A stretch of 64,000 bases of DNA, from the NCBI GenBank assembly GCA_024742695.1, contig JANSXY010000004.1, positions 1 through 64,000 of the forward strand. The letters are read 5' to 3'. The position numbers and the translations under genes were made by a program. The notes under the pieces were generated by a model. It was not told the origin of the DNA. It worked only from the letters and a program-made list of their open reading frames with translations, and did not search any database. This document shows positions 57,335 through 64,000 of the stretch, in pieces (position 1 is the stretch's first letter; every line of letters starts with the position of its first letter). The stretch is from Paracoccaceae bacterium (GTDB lineage: Bacteria > Pseudomonadota > Alphaproteobacteria > Rhodobacterales > Rhodobacteraceae).

Positions 57335-57468
57335 CGAAAACCCTCGTCAAAGGCGGCGCGGGGCCGCGATACCGTTACAAGCTGCCGCGTCCGGGGGGCT
57401 GTCCTTTCGCGGGCGTTTCGCGCTAATACAGTGCGACGTCGACGTTAACACTTGATTGGTTGCCGGTC

Positions 57469-59046
57469 ATGACCCAAATCGCCTTCCTGCTGCTGTGCCA
57501 CAGGGATCCGGAGGGCGTGATCGGGCAGGTCCGCGCGCTGACCGCCGGCGGCGACCGGGTGGTGATCCACCACGATGCCAATGCCCCCGCGGCCGATCAT
57601 GCCCGGCTGCGCGACGCGCTGGCGGGCGATCCCGGCGTCGCCTTCGTGCCGCGCCGCCTGCGCTGTGGCTGGGGCGAGTGGAGCCTTGTGGAGGCGACGC
57701 TGGCGGCGGCGCGCACCGCGCTGGCGGCCTTTCCCGATGCCTCGCATCTCTACCTGATCTCCGGCGCTTGCCTGCCGATCAAGTCCGCCGCGCATGTTCA
57801 TGCCGCCCTGGCCGCCGATCCGGCGGACCATGTCGAGACGGTCGGTTTCTTCACCTCCGGCTGGATCAAGACCGGGCTGCGCGAGGAACGGCTGATCTAC
57901 CGGCATCCGTTCAACGAACGCCGCCGGCCGGGGCTGTTCTATGCCGCCATGGCCGTGCAGAAGCGGCTTGGCCTTGCGCGGCCCCTGCCGGCGGGGCTGA
58001 GGATGCGGATCGGGTCGCAGTGGTGGTGCCTGAGGCGGGCGACCGTCGAACGGCTTCTGGCCTTCCTGGCCGGGCGCGCGGATGTCGTGCGGTTCTTCCG
58101 CCGAACCTGGATCCCGGACGAGACGTTCTTTCAGACCCTTGTCCACCACCTCGTGCCCGAGGCGGAAATCCGCAGCCGCTGCCCGACCTTCGCGCTGTTC
58201 AGCGACTACGGAATGCCGGTCGGTTTCCATGACGACCAGATCGATTTCCTGCTCGCAGAGGACCGGTTCTTCGCCCGCAAGATCAGCCCGGAGGCGACCG
58301 CCCTGAAGGCGCGGCTGACCGCGCTCTGGGCCTCGGGGGAGACGGCGCGCGAAACCTCGGACCGGGGCGCGCGGCTGCATCGCTACATCACCGGGCGCGG
58401 CCGGATCGGCCTGCGCTTCGCGCCGCGCGCCTGGCAGCGGGAATCGAGCCTCGGGGTCGGGCGCGAGTTGCTGCTGATCCTGAGCAAGAAATGGCATGTC
58501 GGCCGCCGGCTTGCGGATCGGATCGCGGCCGCCACGGGGGTGCCGGCGCTGGGCTACGTGTTCCACGAAGAGGCGGCGGGCCTGCCCGATCTTGGCGGGA
58601 TCGAGCGGACGCTGGCCAAGCGCGCCCGGCATCGCCGGGCGCTGCTGCGGCTGCTGTTCGACCGGCTGGGGACCGACCGGCTGGCGATCTGCATCGATCC
58701 GCATGCGCTGGACGCGGTGCGGGATTTCCTTGGCGACGCGGCCGAGATCCGGCTGCTGGAGGTCGAGCATCGGCATGACGCCGCGTTCCTCGACGGCCAC
58801 GCCCGCCGCATCGGGCTGATCGGCGCGGCGACGCCGGAGGCGACGGCGGCCGAGGTCCGCGCCACGCTGGACCTGGAACTGCGGGCCGAGGCCGAGCGGT
58901 TGCGCGGCCTCGGCCTGCCCGGCTACCACCGGATTCGCGAGGCTGCGGGCCTGGTGGAAAACAGTGTGCCCCTTGCCCGGTTTTTGGGTATGCCCACCGC
59001 GAAGGCCGTGGAGATTCTGACGGCCGAAGACCTTTTTGCCGATTGA
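57469..59046 (+). CDS. Beta-1,6-N-acetylglucosaminyltransferase-like protein with extra C-terminal domain
   Basis: 525 residues. The N-terminal half (about 1-270) resembles core-2/I-branching GT14 enzymes: AFLLLCHRDPE, VVIHHDANAP, HLYLISGACLPIKSA, SQWWCLRR and IPDETFFQTL. The C-terminal half (about 270-525) matches no family I can name; I recall similar long proteins in Rhodobacterales. It has no membrane helix. Sits opposite the sulfotransferase. ATG chosen over a TTG three codons up. Confidence 0.78.
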   Translation: MTQIAFLLLCHRDPEGVIGQVRALTAGGDRVVIHHDANAPAADHARLRDALAGDPGVAFVPRRLRCGWGEWSLVEATLAAARTALAAFPDASHLYLISGACLPIKSAAHVHAALAADPADHVETVGFFTSGWIKTGLREERLIYRHPFNERRRPGLFYAAMAVQKRLGLARPLPAGLRMRIGSQWWCLRRATVERLLAFLAGRADVVRFFRRTWIPDETFFQTLVHHLVPEAEIRSRCPTFALFSDYGMPVGFHDDQIDFLLAEDRFFARKISPEATALKARLTALWASGETARETSDRGARLHRYITGRGRIGLRFAPRAWQRESSLGVGRELLLILSKKWHVGRRLADRIAAATGVPALGYVFHEEAAGLPDLGGIERTLAKRARHRRALLRLLFDRLGTDRLAICIDPHALDAVRDFLGDAAEIRLLEVEHRHDAAFLDGHARRIGLIGAATPEATAAEVRATLDLELRAEAERLRGLGLPGYHRIREAAGLVENSVPLARFLGMPTAKAVEILTAEDLFAD

Positions 59047-59054
59047 GGATGCCG

Positions 59055-59438
59055 ATGCCCTACGCCTACGACGACCAGAACATCTTCGCGAAGATCCTGC
59101 GCGGCGAGATCCCGAACAAGACGGTGATGGAAACCGAACACACGCTCGCCTTCGAGGATATCCGCCCGCAGGCGCCCAATCACGTGCTGGTCATCCCGAA
59201 GGGGCGCTATGTCTGTTTCGACGATTTCGCGGCCAATGCCAGCGATGCCGAGATCGTCGATTTCCACCGCACCGCCGCGGCGATCTGCGCCGGGCTGGGG
59301 ATCGCGCCGGGCGACGGCGGGGGGGGCTACCGCACGATCTCCAATGCCGGCGAGGCCGGGGTGCAGGAAGTGCCGCACTACCATCTGCACATTCTCGGCG
59401 GCCGGCCGCTGGGCCGGATGCTGGCCCGCGCCGACTGA
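59055..59438 (+). CDS. HIT family protein
   Basis: 127 residues. The His-triad motif HYHLHILGG at the C-terminal end and NIFAKILRGEIPNKTV at the start mark the Hint/purine nucleoside phosphoramidase-like group, which hydrolyses nucleotides such as AMP-NH2. The start at 59055 has GAGGA five bases before it; an ATG two codons up is possible. It follows the glycosyltransferase closely. Confidence 0.92.
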   Translation: MPYAYDDQNIFAKILRGEIPNKTVMETEHTLAFEDIRPQAPNHVLVIPKGRYVCFDDFAANASDAEIVDFHRTAAAICAGLGIAPGDGGGGYRTISNAGEAGVQEVPHYHLHILGGRPLGRMLARAD

Positions 59439-59525
59439 CGCCGCACCTGCCCCCTTGCCGCGCCGCGGCGCCCGGTTATGATGCCGGGCGCGATCCGAGC
59501 AACATCGACCGAACGGACAAGACGC

Positions 59526-59714
59526 ATGCCCATCGACGCCCCGGAAACCGAGATCGTGAGCCAATGGAAGGTCGCCTGCGACGGCGGCGAGGGCGCGCTG
59601 GGCCATCCCCGCGTCTGGCTGGTGATCCCGCATGACACCGGCTTTGTCGAATGCGGCTATTGCGACAAGCGCTTCGTGCATGAAAGCATGGCCGACGGGT
59701 CCACGCGCGCCTAG
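59526..59714 (+). CDS. Zinc-finger (zf-CHCC) small protein
   Basis: 62 residues. The zinc ligands form Cys...His...Cxx[16 protein letters not shown] then [10 protein letters not shown]. The family includes the NDUFS6 subunit of mitochondrial complex I; the bacterial proteins are short and associated with respiratory complex I assembly by homology. The stop overlaps the convergent secreted-protein gene. Confidence 0.9.
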   Translation: MPIDAPETEIVSQWKVACDGGEGALGHPRVWLVIPHDTGFVECGYCDKRFVHESMADGSTRA

Positions 59715-60175
59715 CTGATCGGGATCGGCGCCTCGCCGCAGGGAAGGCTGGCGCCCGCGCCGCTTTCGTCGTCGCCGAGGTAGTCGAGCACGTGCAGGCC
59801 GGACCAGCTGCGCACCATGCGGCCATCGCTGCCGAGCCCGCGACCGAGCGCGGTGCCGGTATAGGGTTCCTGATAGTAGAACAGCACGGTGACGGCGAAA
59901 CCGTCGTCGCAGGTGACCTCGGCCTGTCCGAAACCCAGCACGGTGCTGCTGGTCCAGCGACCGGTGCACAGCGCGCCATCGCTGGTGTGGCCCGCCAGCG
60001 TGCCGTATCCGCGGCCGAAGGACCGACCGTCGAACCAGACACCCTCGTTGCCGATACAGGCAAGAATGCGCGTACAGCTTGTCAGGTCCTCGGTCACCGG
60101 GCAGTCGGCGGTTTGCGCGTTCGTCGGCATGGCCAGCGCAAGCCAGGCGGAAAGGGCAAGGGCGGGGCGAACCAT
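59711..60175 (-). CDS. Secreted protein, function unknown
   Basis: 154 residues. Signal peptide [20 protein letters not shown], then a Cys-containing domain with six Cys in the mature part (DCP, SCT, ACI, LCT, TCD, PCG), suggesting three disulfides in the periplasm. Repeated Gly/Tyr features ([30 protein letters not shown]) hint at a small beta structure. No known family recognised. It overlaps the zf-CHCC stop by 4 bases. Confidence 0.7.
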   Translation of the reverse strand: MVRPALALSAWLALAMPTNAQTADCPVTEDLTSCTRILACIGNEGVWFDGRSFGRGYGTLAGHTSDGALCTGRWTSSTVLGFGQAEVTCDDGFAVTVLFYYQEPYTGTALGRGLGSDGRMVRSWSGLHVLDYLGDDESGAGASLPCGEAPIPIS

Positions 60176-60315
60176 GACGCGGCTCCACTCGTTAACGACC
60201 GGTTTCGATATTGGTCGTGCGCAGGGACTTGGCAAGGCCACTTTGGCCGTCGGGGCTGGCACGCCGGGACGGATGGTGCGATTGTCGCGCCGTTCGCAAG
60301 AAACGGGGGCGCGCG

Positions 60316-63126
60316 ATGACATTCGGCAAGGGCTGCCATCTGCACCTGATCGACGGCTCGGCCTATATCTTCCGCGCCTATCACGCGCTGCCGCCGCTCA
60401 CCCGCAAGTCCGACGGGCTGCCGATCGGCGCGGTGGCCGGGTTCTGCAACCTCTTGTGGGGCGAGTTGAACCGCAAGAACGGCGGCGAGGCGCCCACGCA
60501 TATCGCCGTCGTCTTCGACTATTCCGCCACCACCTTCCGCAATGAAATCTATGACCTCTACAAGGCCAACCGCCCGGAACCGCCCGAGGATCTGCGCCCG
60601 CAGTTTCCCCTGACGCGCGAGGCGACGCGGGCCTTCGGCGTGCCCTGCCTCGAGGTCGAGGGGTTCGAGGCCGACGACATCATGGCCACGCTGGCCCGGC
60701 AGGCGGTGGCGGCGGGCGGGCGCTGCACGATCATCTCCTCCGACAAGGATCTGATGCAGCTTGTCGGCCCCGGCATCGGGATGCGCGACCCGATGAAGGA
60801 CAAGGCGATCGGCCCCGACGAGGTGGTCGAGAAATTCGGCGTGCCGCCCGACAAGGTCGTGGACGTGCAGGCGCTGGCCGGCGACAGCGTCGACAACATT
60901 CCCGGCGCACCGGGGATCGGGGTGAAGACCGCCGCGCTGCTGATCAACGAATACGGCGATCTGGAAACGCTGCTGGCGCGCGCCGACGAGATCAAGCAGC
61001 CCAAGCGACGCGCGGTGCTGACCGATTTCGCCGACCAGATCCGCGTCTCGAAAGACCTCGTGACGCTGAAGGACGATGTCGCGCTGGATGTCACGCTGGA
61101 CGATCTGGAACTGAAATCTCCCGATCCGGAAACGCTGCTGGGGTTCTTCGGGCAGATGGAGTTCCGCACCCTGACCCGCCGGGTGGCCGAGAAGCTGGGG
61201 GTGGAGCCGCCCGCGATCCTCGACACCACGCCCGAGGGCGCCGAGCCCGCGCCGCAGACCGCCGCCGAGGTGGAGCAGGTGCCTTTCGATCCCGCCGCCT
61301 ATACCTGCATCCGCGATGTCGAAACGCTGAAGGCCTGGCTGGCCGAGATCGCCGAGCGCGGTGTCGTCGCCGTCGATACCGAAACCACCAGCCTTGACGA
61401 GATGCGCGCCGAGCTTGTCGGCGTGTCGCTGGGCCTTGCGCCGGGCCGCGCGGCCTATATCCCGCTGGCCCACCGGACCGGCGGCGGCGACCTGTTTTCC
61501 GCCGAGGCGCCGGTCGAGGGCCAGATCCCGCAGGACGAGGCGCTGGCCCTTCTGAAGCCGATGCTGGAGGATCCGGCGATCCTGAAGATCGGCCAGAACA
61601 TGAAATACGACTGGAAGATCTTCGCCCGCCACGGCATCCGGGTTGCGCCGTTCGACGACACCATGCTGATGAGCTACGCGATGAACGCGGGCCTGCACGG
61701 TCATTCGATGGACGTGCTGTCGGAACGCTACCTCGGCCATATCCCGATCCCGATCAAGTCGCTGCTGGGCAGCGGCAAGTCGGCGATCACCTTCGACCGG
61801 GTGCCGGTGGAGGAGGCGGTGAGATACGCCGCCGAGGATGCCGACGTGACCTTCCGGCTGTGGCGCGCGTTCAGGCCGCAGCTCCATGCCGCGCGCGTCA
61901 CCACCGTCTACGAGACGATGGAACGCCCGCTGGTGCCGGTGCTGGCCGAGATGGAGATGGCCGGCATCAAGGTCGATCGCGAGGTGCTGTCGCGGATGTC
62001 GGCGGCCTTCGCGCAGAAGATGGCCGCCTTCGAGGCCGAGATACACGCGCTGGCCGGCGAACCCTTCAACGTCGCGTCGCCGAAGCAGTTGGGCGAGATC
62101 CTGTTCGACAGGATGGGCCTGCCCGGCGGGTCCAAGGGCAAGACCGGGGCCTACGGCACCGGCGCCGACGTGCTGGAGGATCTGGCGGCCGAGGGCCACG
62201 ACCTGCCCGCGCGCGTGCTGGACTGGCGGCAGCTGTCGAAGCTGAAATCGACCTATACCGACGCGTTGCAGGATCATATCAATCCCGAAACCGGCCGCGT
62301 CCACACCTCCTACGCGATCGCGGGGGCGAACACCGGGCGGCTGGCCTCGACCGATCCGAACCTGCAGAACATCCCGGTGCGAACCGAGGAAGGCCGCCGC
62401 ATCCGCGAGGCCTTCGTCGCCGACGAGGGCAATGTCCTCCTCAGCCTCGACTACAGCCAGATCGAGTTGCGCATCCTCGCCGAGGTGGCCGACATCCCGG
62501 CGCTGAAACAGGCGTTTCGCGACGGCGTGGATATTCACGCGATGACCGCCAGCCAGATGTTCGGCGTTCCGATCGAGGGGATGGACCCGATGGTCCGCCG
62601 GCAGGCCAAGGCGATCAACTTCGGCGTGATCTACGGGATTTCCGGCTTCGGCCTGGCGCGCAACCTGCGCATCCCGCGCGCCGAGGCGCAGGCCTTCATC
62701 GACACCTATTTCGAGCGGTTCCCCGAAATCCGCGCCTACATGGACGGCACCGTGGCCTTCGCCAAGGAGCACGGCTACGTCCAGACGCTGTTCGGCCGCA
62801 GGATTCACACGCCCGAGATCAACGCCAAGGGCCCCGGCGCGGGCTTTGCCAAGCGCGCGGCGATCAACGCGCCGATCCAGGGCGCGGCGGCCGACGTGAT
62901 CCGCCGGGCGATGGTGCGGATGCCCGCGGCGATCGCCGATCTGCCGGCGAAGATGCTGTTGCAGGTTCATGACGAGCTGCTGTTCGAGGTCGCCGGGGAC
63001 GCGGTGGATACCGTGACGGACCGTGTTCGCGAGGTGATGGAGGGCGCGGCAGCCCCGGCGGTTGCGCTCGACATCCCGCTGGTCGTCGATGCCGGGCAGG
63101 GGCCGAACTGGGCCGCGGCGCACTGA
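60316..63126 (+). CDS. polA: DNA polymerase I
   Basis: 936 residues, full length. 5' nuclease domain (about 1-300, LIDGSAYIFRAYHALPPL), 3'-5' exonuclease with intact motif VAVDTETTSLDEM near residue 353, then polymerase with motif A LDYSQIELRILAE near residue 712 and motif C QVHDELLFEV near residue 884. All three activities should be present. The ATG follows GGGGGCGCGCG; earlier codons are a shadow. It fills gaps in repair and replaces RNA primers. Confidence 0.98.
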   Translation: MTFGKGCHLHLIDGSAYIFRAYHALPPLTRKSDGLPIGAVAGFCNLLWGELNRKNGGEAPTHIAVVFDYSATTFRNEIYDLYKANRPEPPEDLRPQFPLTREATRAFGVPCLEVEGFEADDIMATLARQAVAAGGRCTIISSDKDLMQLVGPGIGMRDPMKDKAIGPDEVVEKFGVPPDKVVDVQALAGDSVDNIPGAPGIGVKTAALLINEYGDLETLLARADEIKQPKRRAVLTDFADQIRVSKDLVTLKDDVALDVTLDDLELKSPDPETLLGFFGQMEFRTLTRRVAEKLGVEPPAILDTTPEGAEPAPQTAAEVEQVPFDPAAYTCIRDVETLKAWLAEIAERGVVAVDTETTSLDEMRAELVGVSLGLAPGRAAYIPLAHRTGGGDLFSAEAPVEGQIPQDEALALLKPMLEDPAILKIGQNMKYDWKIFARHGIRVAPFDDTMLMSYAMNAGLHGHSMDVLSERYLGHIPIPIKSLLGSGKSAITFDRVPVEEAVRYAAEDADVTFRLWRAFRPQLHAARVTTVYETMERPLVPVLAEMEMAGIKVDREVLSRMSAAFAQKMAAFEAEIHALAGEPFNVASPKQLGEILFDRMGLPGGSKGKTGAYGTGADVLEDLAAEGHDLPARVLDWRQLSKLKSTYTDALQDHINPETGRVHTSYAIAGANTGRLASTDPNLQNIPVRTEEGRRIREAFVADEGNVLLSLDYSQIELRILAEVADIPALKQAFRDGVDIHAMTASQMFGVPIEGMDPMVRRQAKAINFGVIYGISGFGLARNLRIPRAEAQAFIDTYFERFPEIRAYMDGTVAFAKEHGYVQTLFGRRIHTPEINAKGPGAGFAKRAAINAPIQGAAADVIRRAMVRMPAAIADLPAKMLLQVHDELLFEVAGDAVDTVTDRVREVMEGAAAPAVALDIPLVVDAGQGPNWAAAH

Positions 63127-63127
63127 A

Positions 63128-63709
63128 ATGGCGCGCGCGGCCGACGACGCGCCGATCCTGACGGTCCGCGACAGGGCGGAGTTGCGCGCCTGGCTGGCCG
63201 CGAACCACGCCGGGCGGGGGCCCGTGTGGCTGGCGACCTACAAGAAGCATCATCCCGACTACCTCGCCTACGACCCGGTGGTAGAGGAATTGTTGTGCTG
63301 GGGCTGGATCGACAGCGTGACGCGGGCGCTGGACGCCGACCGCGCCATGGTGCTGATCGCACCGCGGAAGCCCGGTTCGGCATGGTCGGCGCGCAACAAG
63401 GCGCATGTGGCCACCGCCCGCGCCTCGGGCGCGATGACCCCGGCGGGCGAGGCGGCGGTGGCCCGCGCGGTGGAAAACGGGATGTGGACCTTCCTGGACG
63501 ACGTCGAGCGGCTGGAGGAACCCGCCGACCTCGTCGCGGCCCTGTCCGGCCCGTCCCGGGCGGGCTGGGAGGGATACCCGCGCAGCATCAGGCGCGGAAC
63601 GCTGGAATGGATCAAGACGGCAAGGACCGCGCCGACCCGCGCCGCCCGGATCGCCGAGGTCGCCGCAGCCGCCGCGGCGGGGCTGCGGCCGAAACCGTTC
63701 CGCCGCTAG
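63128..63709 (+). CDS. YdeI/OmpD-associated family protein
   Basis: 193 residues. The conserved block is VEELLCWGWIDSVTRALDADRAMVLIAPRKPGSAWSARNK, then a helical C-terminus with TLEWIKTARTAPTRAARI. The family is linked to antimicrobial peptide or stress resistance in some bacteria; the molecular function is unknown. It starts one base after the polA stop. Confidence 0.82.
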   Translation: MARAADDAPILTVRDRAELRAWLAANHAGRGPVWLATYKKHHPDYLAYDPVVEELLCWGWIDSVTRALDADRAMVLIAPRKPGSAWSARNKAHVATARASGAMTPAGEAAVARAVENGMWTFLDDVERLEEPADLVAALSGPSRAGWEGYPRSIRRGTLEWIKTARTAPTRAARIAEVAAAAAAGLRPKPFRR

Positions 63710-63716
63710 GACGCCA

Positions 63717-64000
63717 TCACTCGCGCCAGTGATCGGCCACCCAGGGCGCGGGTTTCATGTAGTGCCGCAGCGCGCGGAACCGCTTGCCCGCCGGCCGGGC
63801 CAGCGCCTGCCGGACATGGTCCCGCACGGACAGCCGTTCGCCCTTTTCGCCCCAGCGGCCCTCGATCGCATGGGCGGGGTGGATCACGCCGCCGGGAAAG
63901 ATCACGATCCGCGCGTCGCGCGGCAGCCGCGGCGGCAGCACGAAGTTCAGCGGGAAGGCCGGCAGGCAATCCTGCCGGAAATGCGCCACCCAGGATCGCG
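63717..64000 (-). CDS. C-terminal part of a probable glycosyltransferase (partial)
   Basis: The minus frame is open from the window edge to TGA at 63717-63719, giving about 93 residues: a basic, Pro/Arg-rich end (PRLPRDARIVIFPGGVIHPA and KPAPWVADHWRE). The pattern resembles the end of putative glycosyltransferases of Rhodobacterales, but I cannot confirm this without the missing N-terminal part. The GTG at 63989 is unlikely to be the real start. Confidence 0.5.
   Translation of the reverse strand, partial: RSWVAHFRQDCLPAFPLNFVLPPRLPRDARIVIFPGGVIHPAHAIEGRWGEKGERLSVRDHVRQALARPAGKRFRALRHYMKPAPWVADHWRE

Noticed and set aside
56514-57380. Direct repeat CCGTTACAA flanking the sulfotransferase gene
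   Set aside because: Nine bases at 56514 and 57372 match, but there is no longer homology, no inverted ends and no transposase, so it is likely chance.
60094-63123. A 1009-codon minus-strand frame antisense to polA
   Set aside because: Composition is His/Arg/Leu/Gly-rich shadow typical of the antisense frame of GC-rich genes, with no domain and the real polA fully intact on the other strand.

Overview
The window is a dense, GC-rich (roughly two-thirds G+C by eye) chromosomal segment of an alphaproteobacterium, most likely order Rhodobacterales (Rhodobacteraceae-like). The markers are an AapJQMP general amino-acid ABC transporter, the MipZ division ATPase, an ATP12-type F1 chaperone, a split F0 operon with separate b and b' subunits, a zf-CHCC mini-protein, and the gene order ffh-GNAT-chorismate mutase-rpsP-rimM-trmD-rplS-rpmE-mipZ. 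Assignments come from reading the sequence and from family knowledge; no database search was possible.

Layout. 1-15445 (+): end of tuf, then the S10, spc and alpha ribosomal protein operons, secY, adk, rpoA and rplQ, closed by a good terminator. A RraB-like RNase E regulator sits between rpmD and rplO. 15493-20782 (+): rarA, an enoyl-CoA hydratase-family gene, a cluster of four 30-nt palindromes, then the overlapping genes crcB, rluC and a HAD phosphatase, followed by the ATP12 chaperone. 20982-25488 (+): aapJQMP, with an attenuator-like terminator after aapJ. 25549-35377 (-): histidine phosphatase, a 2x[4Fe-4S] ferredoxin-like protein, argB, (a + strand SDR), engB, MOSC, yidC, an EAL protein, ttcA, yidD, rnpA, rpmH. 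35604-37979 (+): a TVP38-like membrane protein, an orphan histidine kinase, tRNA-Arg(ACG). 38085-46032 (mostly -): MFS transporter, mipZ, rpmE, rplS, EthD-like, trmD, rimM, rpsP, chorismate mutase, GNAT, ffh. 46275-51298: LysR plus EamA (+), ArsR (-), F0 operon atpI-B-E-b'-b (+). 51354-53829 (-): a FadR-type GntR regulator, an OmpA lipoprotein, an AraC-MGMT fusion. 53951-64000: nth and a PfkB kinase (+), orphan PstB and a sulfotransferase (-), a beta-1,6-GlcNAc-transferase-like gene, HIT and zf-CHCC (+), a secreted unknown (-), polA and a YdeI-like gene (+), and the end of a probable glycosyltransferase (-).

Most of the content is core growth machinery: translation, protein export and membrane insertion (secY, yidC, yidD, ffh), tRNA and rRNA modification, ATP synthesis and DNA repair. 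There is no prophage, transposase, CRISPR array or secondary-metabolite cluster. The more unusual material is regulatory or small: the palindrome cluster upstream of crcB, operator-like inverted repeats in front of the GntR and ArsR genes, hairpins at the few wide junctions of the ribosomal operons, and the divergent sulfotransferase/glycosyltransferase pair, whose glycosyltransferase has a large unassigned C-terminal half. Several housekeeping promoters follow a TTGAC-like box, N17, TA-rich box pattern. No stretch longer than about 300 bases lacks a gene.
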